Assembly: GCA_964563585.1 (NCBI GenBank)
Contig: CAZLXG010000065.1
Coordinates: 1-11,778 of the forward strand
Direction: 5' to 3'
DNA from: CAZLXG01 sp964563585
GTDB taxonomy: Bacteria > Bacteroidota > Bacteroidia > Flavobacteriales > Flavobacteriaceae
Length of the DNA stretch: 11,778 bases
The notes below the pieces were generated by a model. That model did no database searches. It had not been told where the DNA came from and worked only from the letters and a program-made list of their open reading frames with translations. Below, piece after piece: positions 1 through 6,930 of the stretch (the first letter of the stretch is position 1; every line of letters begins with the position of its first letter). The translations under genes were made by a program, and so were the position numbers.

Positions 1-19
1 AATCAATCTTAAAAACAAA

Positions 20-820
20 ATGACAGCACACGAAATTGACTATAGAATCTACGGAGAAGAAATGCAATATGTAGAAATAGAACTCGACCCACAAGAAGGT
101 GTTATTGCTGAATCTGGTAGTTTTATGATGATGGACGATGGCGTTAAAATGGAAACTATATTTGGAGATGGCTCACAAAAAGATACAGGGTTTTTAAGTA
201 AAATACTAGGAGCAGGAAAACGTATACTTACAGGCGAAAGCTTATTTATGACGGCTTTTTATAACGATTTAATAGGAAAACGTAAAGTGTCATTTGCGTC
301 ACCATATCCTGGAAAAATTGTACCTATTGATTTAACGGAGTATGGAGGTAAATTTATTTGCCAAAAAGATGCATTTTTATGCGCAGCAAAAGGAGTTAGT
401 ATTGGAATAGAATTTTCTAAAAAATTAGGAAGAGGTTTATTTGGTGGTGAAGGATTCATCATGCAAAAACTAGAAGGAGATGGCATGGCATTTATTCATG
501 CAGGTGGAACTTTAGCCAAAAAAACATTACAAGCTGGTGAAATTTTAAGAGTAGATACAGGCTGTATTGTTGGCTTTACTCAAGATGTAAATTACGATAT
601 AGAATTTATTGGAGGGATTAAAAACACAGTGTTTGGTGGCGAAGGATTGTTTTTCGCAAAGCTAGAAGGGCCAGGAAATGTATACATACAATCTTTACCA
701 TTTAGTAGGTTAGCAGGTCGTGTTTTAGCATCTGCACCAAGAGCAGGAGGAAAGAGTAAAGGAGAGGGTAGTATACTTGGTGGTTTAGGAGATTTATTGG
801 ATGGGGACAATAGATTTTAA
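20..820 (+). CDS. TIGR00266 / AIM24 family protein
   Basis: A 266-residue protein of the AIM24 (TIGR00266) family, a beta-rich fold found in many bacteria and related to the yeast mitochondrial AIM24 protein. Its biochemical role in bacteria is not settled. The sequence shows the family's glycine-rich repeated strands: GGEGFIMQKLEGDG around residues 142-155 and a second copy, GGEGLFFAKLEGPG, around 206-219. Ahead of these is an ESGSFMMMDD segment near 31-40. There is no signal peptide or membrane helix, so it is probably cytoplasmic. The C-terminal 30 residues are Gly/Ser/Lys-rich and look flexible, ending in an acidic tail. The length matches the family. The ATG follows an A-rich leader (AAAAACAAA), usual for Bacteroidota. 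It is first in the window, so an upstream operon partner may lie outside. The family call is confident; the function is not. Confidence 0.9.
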   Translation: MTAHEIDYRIYGEEMQYVEIELDPQEGVIAESGSFMMMDDGVKMETIFGDGSQKDTGFLSKILGAGKRILTGESLFMTAFYNDLIGKRKVSFASPYPGKIVPIDLTEYGGKFICQKDAFLCAAKGVSIGIEFSKKLGRGLFGGEGFIMQKLEGDGMAFIHAGGTLAKKTLQAGEILRVDTGCIVGFTQDVNYDIEFIGGIKNTVFGGEGLFFAKLEGPGNVYIQSLPFSRLAGRVLASAPRAGGKSKGEGSILGGLGDLLDGDNRF

Positions 821-939
821 TGTTAAAGTTCCCTAAAAAATAAAAAGGAAAGCTATTTTTCACTAAATTTATGTTCAATAATAAAACAGATTGCCTATAT
901 ATACTCCTACTTTTTTACAAACCTAAACCCTTTAATATA

Positions 940-1137
940 ATGGCGAGAGCAATGCTTGAATATACCAAAACGGTACTTAAAAAAGTTAGTTTTGATGCGA
1001 CGTTGTTTTGCAAAGAAGTACAAAAAGCAGTAGAACGTTTACTGCCTTATGAGATTGTAGAGCTTAAAATTTTTATTCAATCTTTAGTACAGCAAAACCC
1101 AGAGTTAGATAAATGTTTAATCTATTTAAAATCATAA
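940..1137 (+). CDS. Small conserved flavobacterial protein (65 aa, MARAML-type)
   Basis: A 65-residue protein of unknown function beginning MARAMLEYTK. The reading frame is open further upstream to an ATG at 871. The start at 940 is preferred because I recall short Flavobacteriaceae proteins starting at this MARAML sequence, and because the extra N-terminus is Tyr/Leu/Phe-rich and resembles translated intergenic DNA. The protein looks helical, with two cysteines (C24 in LFCKEVQKA and C59 in DKCLIYL) and a LLPYEI..LK segment in the middle. It has no signal peptide or membrane helix. It lies about 120 nt after the AIM24-family gene on the same strand and runs directly into a strong terminator, so it is either the last gene of that unit or has its own promoter. 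No function is proposed. The family link rests on memory of similar sequences and was not tested. Confidence 0.75.
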   Translation: MARAMLEYTKTVLKKVSFDATLFCKEVQKAVERLLPYEIVELKIFIQSLVQQNPELDKCLIYLKS

Positions 1138-1166
1138 AAAAAGCGACCAATTGGTCGCTTTTTTAT
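1136..1166. terminator. Bidirectional rho-independent terminator between the 65-aa gene and oxyR
   Basis: A perfect palindrome, AAGCGACCAATTGGTCGCTT at 1141-1160, is flanked by an A-run on the left and a T-run on the right. On either strand it gives a GC-containing stem followed by a U-tract. It starts at the stop codon of the rightward small gene and ends 13 nt before the stop codon of leftward oxyR, so it can end both convergent transcripts. Confidence 0.9.
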
Positions 1167-1178
1167 TGATAATTTTTT

Positions 1179-2117
1179 TTACTTTGGTAATGGACTTACT
1201 ATTTCTACATTCTGAAAGGCTATTGCACCACGAACTATACCAGCTATAACATCTTGTAAAGCTTCAATAATTTGCATTTTCAGTTCACTTTTATGATAAA
1301 TAAGACTTACTTCTCTTGCAGGTGCTGGCTCATTGAAATAATGTAAATTCTCCTTTTCTTTCTCTTTAATATCTAAAGTATGTAAATAAGGTAAAAGCGT
1401 CATACCTAAGCCTTCATTCGATAATTTTATAAGTGTTTCTATGCTACCACTTTCTAATTGAAATTGGTCGTCGGAATGATGTTTAAATATTTTACAGAGA
1501 TTAATAACACCATCTCTAAAACAATGTCCATCTTCAAGCAATAGCATATCATCTAAATCTAAATCAGATACATTAATTTTTTCATTTGTATGCAAACGAT
1601 GACCCTTTGGAATGTAACTTACAAAAGGTTCAAAATATAGTACACGCTCTTTTATGTTCTCATTTTCAAGTGGTGTTGCCGCTATAGCAGCATCTAAATG
1701 TCCGTCAGTAATTCTTGTAATAATTTCTTCGGTAGTTAACTCTTCTATTTTAAGTTTTACTTTTGGATGTTTTTTTATGAAATTTTTTAAAAACATAGGT
1801 AATAGAGTTGGCATAACAGTAGGAATAATTCCTAATCTGAATTCGCCACCAATAAAACCTTTTTGTTGGTCTACAATATCTTGTATTCTATACGACTCGT
1901 TAACTATATTTTTTGCTTGTTTTACAATTTTTCTACCAACATCGGTAAGTTCAATGGGTTTTTTGCTTCTATCAAAAATTTTAACATCTAACTGGTCTTC
2001 AAGCTTTTGTATTTGCATGCTTAATGTTGGCTGAGTCACAAAACATTTTTGAGCAGCTTTAGTAAAATTCTGATTTTCGGCAACAGCCAAAACATAATAT
2101 AGTTGAGTAATTGTCAT
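1179..2117 (-). CDS. oxyR: LysR-family hydrogen peroxide sensor/regulator OxyR
   Basis: A 312-residue LysR-type transcriptional regulator. Residues 1-60 form the winged helix-turn-helix (MTITQLYYVLAV...TQPTLSMQIQKLE) and about 90-300 the periplasmic-binding-like effector domain. The OxyR assignment rests on DGHCFRDGVINLC, which places cysteines at residues 199 and 208, the same numbers and spacing as the disulfide-forming pair of E. coli OxyR. Peroxide oxidation of this pair is the known switch of the family. The frame also allows a TTG start three codons earlier (2126). The ATG at 2117 is chosen because MTITQLYYV aligns with the usual OxyR N-terminus. It is transcribed divergently from dps, a classic OxyR target, which supports the role. 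An inverted repeat covers its own start codon, suggesting autoregulation (inference). Confidence 0.93.
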   Translation of the reverse strand: MTITQLYYVLAVAENQNFTKAAQKCFVTQPTLSMQIQKLEDQLDVKIFDRSKKPIELTDVGRKIVKQAKNIVNESYRIQDIVDQQKGFIGGEFRLGIIPTVMPTLLPMFLKNFIKKHPKVKLKIEELTTEEIITRITDGHLDAAIAATPLENENIKERVLYFEPFVSYIPKGHRLHTNEKINVSDLDLDDMLLLEDGHCFRDGVINLCKIFKHHSDDQFQLESGSIETLIKLSNEGLGMTLLPYLHTLDIKEKEKENLHYFNEPAPAREVSLIYHKSELKMQIIEALQDVIAGIVRGAIAFQNVEIVSPLPK

Positions 2118-2175
2118 AAGTATCAATTTAGACTATAAAAATATAAAAACTATCAATAAAACTTATACTTATGAC
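2113..2175. promoter_or_regulatory. Inverted repeat in the oxyR-dps spacer, candidate OxyR operator
   Basis: An 11-bp perfect inverted repeat: GTCATAAGTAT at 2113-2123 and its reverse complement ATACTTATGAC at 2165-2175, with centres about 52 bp apart. The left arm covers the oxyR start codon; the right arm lies at the expected -33 region of dps. Between them is a very A+T-rich segment with TATCAAT repeated at 2121 and 2151, 30 bp apart. LysR-type regulators commonly bind spaced repeats in such divergent promoters. It does not match the E. coli ATAG-based OxyR pattern, so the assignment is inference. Confidence 0.45.
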
Positions 2176-2189
2176 TGTTAATTATAAAC

Positions 2190-2197
2190 TAAATTTG
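2190..2197 (+). promoter_or_regulatory. Probable dps promoter -7 element
   Basis: TAAATTTG matches the Bacteroidota -7 consensus TAnnTTTG exactly and lies 25 nt before the dps ATG, which would leave a leader of about 15-20 nt. No TTTG -33 box is present about 19 nt upstream; that place holds the right arm of the inverted repeat. A weak -33 box fits a promoter that depends on an activator such as OxyR (inference). Confidence 0.5.
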
Positions 2198-2222
2198 TTG
2201 TGAACTTTAAAAATAATATAAA

Positions 2223-2702
2223 ATGACACTAAATAGCTTAGGTTTAGATACCATAAAAACTAAAGATTTAGCAAATGATTTGAATCATTTATTAGCTAAT
2301 TTTCAAATTTATTATCAGAATTTACGAGGCATTCATTGGAATATAAAAGGAAAGCGTTTTTTTGATTTACATGTGAAGTTTGAAGAGCTTTATACGGATG
2401 CTAATATGAAAGTAGACATAATAGCCGAACGTATATTAACACTAGGTGTTACGCCACTTCATACGTTTCAAGATTATACAGAAAATGCACAGGTAACAAT
2501 TGGGGAGAATATTTCTCAAGACGATAAATCTGTTCAATTAATAGTTGATTCTTTAGTAGAACTTTTAAAAATTGAAAGAGCAATTTTAGAAAAATCTGGC
2601 GATGCTAATGATGAAGGAACAAACTCAATGATGAGTGATTTTATTACTGAACAAGAAAAAACTATCTGGATGATGAAAGCTTGGTTAAATGAAACCGTCT
2701 AA
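2223..2702 (+). CDS. dps: Dps family DNA-binding ferritin-like protein (starvation/peroxide protection)
   Basis: A 159-residue Dps protein. The family forms a 12-subunit shell that oxidises Fe(II) with hydrogen peroxide and stores iron, limiting Fenton damage, and some members also bind DNA. The ferroxidase ligands found at subunit interfaces are all visible: H38 in GIHWNIKG, H50, E54, D65 and E69 in KVDIIAERI. Their spacings (12, 16, 27 and 31 from the first His) equal those of E. coli Dps. The length is normal. The N-terminus has a few lysines but no long Lys/Arg-rich tail, so DNA binding cannot be claimed from sequence. The gene is divergent from oxyR and has a recognisable -7 element upstream, consistent with induction by peroxide. 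A hairpin terminator follows about 40 nt after the stop. Confidence 0.95.
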   Translation: MTLNSLGLDTIKTKDLANDLNHLLANFQIYYQNLRGIHWNIKGKRFFDLHVKFEELYTDANMKVDIIAERILTLGVTPLHTFQDYTENAQVTIGENISQDDKSVQLIVDSLVELLKIERAILEKSGDANDEGTNSMMSDFITEQEKTIWMMKAWLNETV

Positions 2703-2743
2703 GAAAGTAATCTAAACTTTTTGAATGGGTTAATAGCTATGAA

Positions 2744-2776
2744 AAAGCCACGAAAGTATTTTACTTTCGTGGCTTT
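2744..2776. terminator. Bidirectional terminator between dps and the DUF2141 gene
   Basis: A 15-bp perfect stem: AAAGCCACGAAAGTA at 2744-2758 pairs with TACTTTCGTGGCTTT at 2762-2776 across a TTT loop. On the minus strand the stem is followed by a TTTTTC tract, making a good terminator for the DUF2141 gene. On the plus strand the U-tract is weaker (TTTAATTATTT) but still plausible for dps. Confidence 0.88.
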
Positions 2777-2795
2777 AATTATTTATAATTAATTT

Positions 2796-3218
2796 TTAAA
2801 ATTGAATTACCATTTCTAAATCTTCATCTGCCATTTCAAATTTAGCATCAACATATTGTGGCGGACCAAAACTCATTGGGTTGTTAGAAGTTCCGTAAGA
2901 TTCTGTAGGCATACCATTGTCTAGAAAATCCATTCTGCTGTTTTCGTTTTTATCATGTAAAGCCATAATTGCGTAAGTTCCAGGGGCTACGTTTTTAAAA
3001 GTGATAGATATTTTTCCGTCTACTATTTTACTTTTTGTAGATTGTACACCAGCACCTTTCATAAACGTTGCTTTCGTATGTAGTGAAAGCATTACAACAC
3101 CTTCGTTACTTGTAATGTTATCTATTGTAACAGTAATAGTTTTTCCTTCAGTATTGCTTTGTGCATTAGTAAATGTAATAGCAAAAAATAATGTGATAAT
3201 AAATGATAATTTTTTCAT
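2796..3218 (-). CDS. Secreted DUF2141 domain protein
   Basis: A 140-residue exported protein. Residues 1-20 form a Sec signal peptide (Lys-rich start, hydrophobic core FIITLFFAITF, cleavage expected near TNAQ), so the mature protein should be periplasmic or outside the cell. The rest is a beta-rich DUF2141 domain, recognised by PGTYAIMALHDKNENSRMD at 79-97 and GMPTESYG at 102-109. Its HDKNENSRMD stretch resembles an acidic metal-binding loop, but metal binding is only a guess. DUF2141 has no established function. It lies 105 nt downstream of the DUF58 gene on the same strand with no clear terminator between, so some read-through from the large operon is possible. A weak -7-like GATATTTG lies about 30 nt upstream, so it may also have its own promoter. 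Confidence 0.88.
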   Translation of the reverse strand: MKKLSFIITLFFAITFTNAQSNTEGKTITVTIDNITSNEGVVMLSLHTKATFMKGAGVQSTKSKIVDGKISITFKNVAPGTYAIMALHDKNENSRMDFLDNGMPTESYGTSNNPMSFGPPQYVDAKFEMADEDLEMVIQF

Positions 3219-3323
3219 GATATGTTTGTTTTTAATGGTTTAACACTTCAAATATCTAACATAAGAATACGTTTTTATCATTGTTGTTACTCAATTGTAG
3301 ATTTTAAATGATGAACTGTTTTT

Positions 3324-4658
3324 TTACAATAAACCACGTGCTTTAATTTCTAAATATTTGTTAATAGTATCAATAGTTAAATCTTCTGGAGTTGTTAAGA
3401 TAGAGTAGATACCATATTTTTTTAACTCGTTTACTATAAGGCGTTTTTCGAAAGCGAATTTTTCGGCAATAACTTTGTCGTAAGCTTGTTGTACGGTTTC
3501 TGCTTTTTCGGTAATTAAATTGTTGAGTTCGGTATTTTTGAAAAAGATGACTACTAATAAATGATTTTTCGCAATACCTTTTAAATACGAAAGCTGTCTA
3601 TGTAAACCATCTAAGGTTTCAAAATTTGTATATAATAGAATTAAGCTTCGTTGTGTGATGTTTCGTTTGATATCTGCATATAGTCTACCAAAATCACTTT
3701 CAAAATAGTCTGTATTTACATTGTAAAGACCTTCTAATATTAAATTCATTTGAGATGTTCTGCGTTCAGCAACAACTCTATTTTCTACTTTTTTAGAAAA
3801 GGCAAAAATGCCTGCCTTATCTTGTTTTTTTAATGCCACATTAGAAATAACTAATGATGCATTTATGGCATAATCTAAAAGTGTTAAACCATCAAAAGGC
3901 ATTTTCATAACGCGACCTTTATCAATTACAGAATATATAGGTTGCGATTTTTCATCTTGAAATTGATTAATCATTAATTGGTTTTTCTTGGCAGTAGCTT
4001 TCCAATTTATAGTTCGTAAATCATCACCTAAAACATACTCTTTAATTTGTTCAAATTCCATAGTATGTCCCAAACGGCGAACTTTTTTTGCGCCATAATG
4101 ATTAAGATTATTACTAATGGCTAGTAAGTTGTATTTGCGCAATTGAATAAAACTTGGATACGTAGGGATTATAGCTTTGTCATTAAAACTAAAGCGTCTT
4201 GCAATAAGTCCAAAAACTGAAGTTGCATAAATATTCAGTTTTCCAAAATGATATTCACCACGTTCAGTTGGGCGTAATTCGTATTCTAATTCAGTAATAC
4301 TTGAAGCTTTTAGTTTTCTATCAATTTTAAAATTTCGTACTTGAAATTGTTCAGGAATTTCATCAATAATTCTACAATAAATAGGAAACGTATAAAAGTT
4401 TTCAATATTAAGATTGATTGGGTTTTGATCACCATTCGAAAACTTTTCAGGTAAATTACGGACTCCTTTAATACCTTTTTTTGTAGCAAATAGGATTAAA
4501 GCATCTAAAAAAGTTAAGGTAAGAAGTACTAATAATAACAGCTTTACAATATTAAACCATTTTGGAAATACAAAGCCAACTACGAATAACACCATAATAA
4601 TGATGCAGGCGTAAAAAAAACGATTTTGTATGTAGAATGGTTTTAAGCGTTTAAGCAT
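3324..4658 (-). CDS. DUF58 domain membrane-anchored protein with vWA-like domain
   Basis: A 444-residue protein, last gene of the six-gene operon. Two N-terminal membrane helices (about 13-31 and 36-57) are followed by a beta-rich region (about 65-165), then the DUF58 signature EYVLGDDLRTINWKATAK at 207-224, then a von Willebrand A-like domain (about 238-400). In canonical vWA domains a DxSxS motif opens the metal-binding MIDAS site. Here the matching place reads IDKGRVM (D246), so only the first Asp is kept and metal binding is doubtful. DUF58 proteins are regular partners of MoxR ATPases. The start codon overlaps the stop of the moxR-like gene by 1 nt (TAATG), implying translational coupling and balanced amounts. 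The likely job is the substrate- or partner-binding arm of a MoxR machine at the membrane (inference). Confidence 0.92.
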   Translation of the reverse strand: MLKRLKPFYIQNRFFYACIIIMVLFVVGFVFPKWFNIVKLLLLVLLTLTFLDALILFATKKGIKGVRNLPEKFSNGDQNPINLNIENFYTFPIYCRIIDEIPEQFQVRNFKIDRKLKASSITELEYELRPTERGEYHFGKLNIYATSVFGLIARRFSFNDKAIIPTYPSFIQLRKYNLLAISNNLNHYGAKKVRRLGHTMEFEQIKEYVLGDDLRTINWKATAKKNQLMINQFQDEKSQPIYSVIDKGRVMKMPFDGLTLLDYAINASLVISNVALKKQDKAGIFAFSKKVENRVVAERRTSQMNLILEGLYNVNTDYFESDFGRLYADIKRNITQRSLILLYTNFETLDGLHRQLSYLKGIAKNHLLVVIFFKNTELNNLITEKAETVQQAYDKVIAEKFAFEKRLIVNELKKYGIYSILTTPEDLTIDTINKYLEIKARGLL

Positions 4659-5731
4659 TATCTAGGTATTTCAACAGTTTCAATAATTTGCTTTATAATT
4701 TGTTTGGCAGTTACACCTTCCATTTCGCGCTCAGGTGTTACAATTACACGGTGTTGTAATACAGGTATTGCAGCTTGCTTAATATCTTCTGGTGTCACAA
4801 AATCTCTACCATTCATGGCAGCAAAAGCTTTACTTGCTTTTAAAATAGCAATGGACGCTCTTGGTGATGCACCTAAATATAAAAATGGATTGCTTCTAGT
4901 GTTTACAATAATATCTGCAATGTATTTTACTAAATGCGATTCTATTATGATTTGATTTACTAAACTTTGAAATTTTTCAATTTGAGCTTTACTTAAATGT
5001 GACGTTATTTTATCAGTTTTGGTTTCGCCTTGTAGCTCATGCTCTCTGTTAATAATTTCAATTTCTTCATCTAAATTTGGGTAATCAACGTCTATTTTAA
5101 ATAAAAATCGATCTAATTGTGCTTCAGGTAAACGGTAAGTTCCTTCTTGTTCTATAGGGTTTTGTGTCGCTAAAACTATAAATGGTAAATCCATTATGTA
5201 TCTGTTTCCGTCAATGGTGATTTGACGTTCTTCCATTACTTCAAATAAAGCTGCTTGAGTTTTTGCTGGCGCACGGTTTATTTCATCAATAAGAATCATA
5301 TTCGAAAAAATCGGTCCTTTTTTAAATGTGAATTCAGAGGATTTAACATTGAAAATAGAAGTTCCTAAAATATCACTTGGCATTAAATCGGGTGTGAATT
5401 GAATTCTACTAAAACCAATATTCAGCGATTTTGCTAATAGTTTAGCAGAAATTGTTTTGGCAACTCCTGGAACACCTTCAATAAGCGAATGCCCATTAGC
5501 TAAAATAGAAGCAATTAGCATATCAATCATGCCTTTTTGCCCAACAATAACTTTACTTATTTCGTTTTTTATAAGAGTAACACCTTTTTGTAATTCACTT
5601 AAATCTATTCTGTTTTTAAAGTCTAAGTTTTCTTCAGAAGTAGCTTTTGCACCCGAAAGCGTGTTTTTAAAATTTTGCTGTTCGTTGTTAGTGCTTAAAT
5701 TGTCTTCTTGTTGGTTGTTTAAATCTTCCAT
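4658..5731 (-). CDS. MoxR family AAA+ ATPase
   Basis: A 357-residue cytoplasmic AAA+ ATPase of the MoxR group. MoxR proteins form rings that remodel partner proteins, usually together with vWA-domain proteins. All core motifs are present: Walker A GVPGVAKT (86-93), Walker B MILIDEINR (145-153, with D149 and E150), sensor 1 in LATQNPIEQEGTYRLPEAQ (N191), LDRFLF with an arginine at 208, and a sensor-2-like GASPRAS before the C-terminal lid. The first 45 residues are an Asn/Gln/Glu-rich low-complexity extension before the ATPase core. The gene begins 2 nt after the DUF4350 gene ends and overlaps the DUF58 gene by 1 nt. The symbol moxR is not assigned because several MoxR paralogues are common in one genome. 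Confidence 0.95.
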   Translation of the reverse strand: MEDLNNQQEDNLSTNNEQQNFKNTLSGAKATSEENLDFKNRIDLSELQKGVTLIKNEISKVIVGQKGMIDMLIASILANGHSLIEGVPGVAKTISAKLLAKSLNIGFSRIQFTPDLMPSDILGTSIFNVKSSEFTFKKGPIFSNMILIDEINRAPAKTQAALFEVMEERQITIDGNRYIMDLPFIVLATQNPIEQEGTYRLPEAQLDRFLFKIDVDYPNLDEEIEIINREHELQGETKTDKITSHLSKAQIEKFQSLVNQIIIESHLVKYIADIIVNTRSNPFLYLGASPRASIAILKASKAFAAMNGRDFVTPEDIKQAAIPVLQHRVIVTPEREMEGVTAKQIIKQIIETVEIPR

Positions 5732-5733
5732 AT

Positions 5734-6930
5734 TTATTTGGTATAAAAAGCTTCAATGGCTTTGTTTAATCTAAGCAAATCGGCTTCGTTACAATCACGT
5801 TTTGCTTTTAACTGTAAAATTAGGTTAATTAATCTTTTAATATCTGTTGGTTTTTTACCAGATTTTAAACTTAAATTTTTAATAAACTTGTCGTCTAAAA
5901 GCTGTGTGTCTAAATAATAATTGCGTCTTAAATGCTCTAAAAAGTAAGTGATTTTTTTATCAATTATGGTATCATGGTCTTTAGTCTCGTAATATAAATT
6001 GCCAATTGTTTTTGTGAATGCAATGGTTGTGTTTTCTAAAGGTTTTATAACTTTAATAATGCGTTGTTTTCGTTTTGCATTAAAAATCATAAAGGAAACT
6101 AAGGTGATTAATGCTAAATACCAAGCCCATTTTAATGCTGGTTTGCTTAAAATAAAACGCAAGGGCGAATCGCCCAAATCACTATCAATTTTATTACTTG
6201 AGTCAAAATAAATAGTATCATTGGTTAAATAAGAAAGTACTGCGGCTGCGTATTTTTTATTTTCTTTTTTAAGTAAATGGTAGTTAGTAAATGCAACAGG
6301 TTGCAAATGAATATAAAAATTACCAGAACCGTGTTCTATTTTTACATAGTTAATACGTGAAATAGAATCGAATTTTTGATAGCCCAAAACAGTAGTTTTT
6401 GTTGAGTCTAACTCAGCAAAATAATAGTTGCTTAACCCTTTTTCAATGGTAATAGAATCTTTTTGAAATATTGTATTAGCTAAACTAAATTCAGCTTTTC
6501 CTTTAAAATCATAGTCATTATTTATATCAATAGATAGAGAGTCTAATATTTTTTGAGGCGGATAATTTGTCGCAATAAAAACATCGTTTCCATGAGATGT
6601 AAAGTCTAATAATTCTTGAGCAGAAACTTCGTCTATATTAGTGAAATTATCAATTTGCATATATGTTCCAGAAACTGAATATGTGCTGTCTTGCCAATTG
6701 TATAAGGCATCAAAATACTCGTATGGTGTTACTTTTACATTTTCAACAGTGCTTTCAGGAAATAATGTTTTTAACTGTTCGTAGAGAATAATAGTTCCAT
6801 AAGGAATTTTATGAGTTTCGTTGTAAGTTTGCGACCAATTAATAGTTTTTGGTTTAGAAAGCTCAATAGCCACTGCGCCAATAAAGAGTAAAATTAATAG
6901 AACTATGTATGTTTTTACTGTTTTGTTCAT
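5734..6930 (-). CDS. DUF4350 domain membrane protein
   Basis: A 398-residue protein of unknown function. An N-terminal membrane helix (about 7-24) is followed by a probably periplasmic domain (about 30-262), a second helix (about 268-285, ending in NAKRKQR), and a cytoplasmic C-terminal region of about 110 residues with many charged residues. DUF4350 is recognised by the KPKTINWSQTY segment near 26-36, the alpha/beta-like region with LLDFTSHGNDVFIATNY (107-123), and SPLRFILSKPALKWAWYL just before the second helix. DUF4350 proteins typically accompany MoxR and DUF4129 genes. The start codon overlaps the upstream stop by 4 nt (ATGA), and moxR follows after 2 nt. A role as a periplasmic sensor or clamp that reports to the cytoplasmic ATPase is possible but inferred. 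Confidence 0.85.
   Translation of the reverse strand: MNKTVKTYIVLLILLFIGAVAIELSKPKTINWSQTYNETHKIPYGTIILYEQLKTLFPESTVENVKVTPYEYFDALYNWQDSTYSVSGTYMQIDNFTNIDEVSAQELLDFTSHGNDVFIATNYPPQKILDSLSIDINNDYDFKGKAEFSLANTIFQKDSITIEKGLSNYYFAELDSTKTTVLGYQKFDSISRINYVKIEHGSGNFYIHLQPVAFTNYHLLKKENKKYAAAVLSYLTNDTIYFDSSNKIDSDLGDSPLRFILSKPALKWAWYLALITLVSFMIFNAKRKQRIIKVIKPLENTTIAFTKTIGNLYYETKDHDTIIDKKITYFLEHLRRNYYLDTQLLDDKFIKNLSLKSGKKPTDIKRLINLILQLKAKRDCNEADLLRLNKAIEAFYTK

Noticed and set aside
871..939. Upstream extension of the 65-residue protein to an ATG at 871
   Set aside because: The added residues are Tyr/Leu/Phe-rich and look like translated intergenic DNA, and recalled relatives start at MARAML.
1654..2034. 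Plus-strand open frame of 126 codons inside oxyR
   Set aside because: It is antisense to a clear OxyR coding sequence, with no recognisable domain or start context.
2118..2126. TTG start for oxyR three codons upstream
   Set aside because: The ATG at 2117 matches the usual OxyR N-terminus and gives cysteines 199 and 208 in the classical numbering.
3277..3315. ATCATT...AATGAT inverted repeat after the DUF58 gene as a terminator
   Set aside because: A six-base A+T stem with a loop above 20 nt and no U-tract is expected by chance in this composition.
5457..5774. Plus-strand open frame of 105 codons over the moxR start
   Set aside because: It is antisense to the MoxR and DUF4350 coding regions; its composition is explained by the opposite-strand codons.
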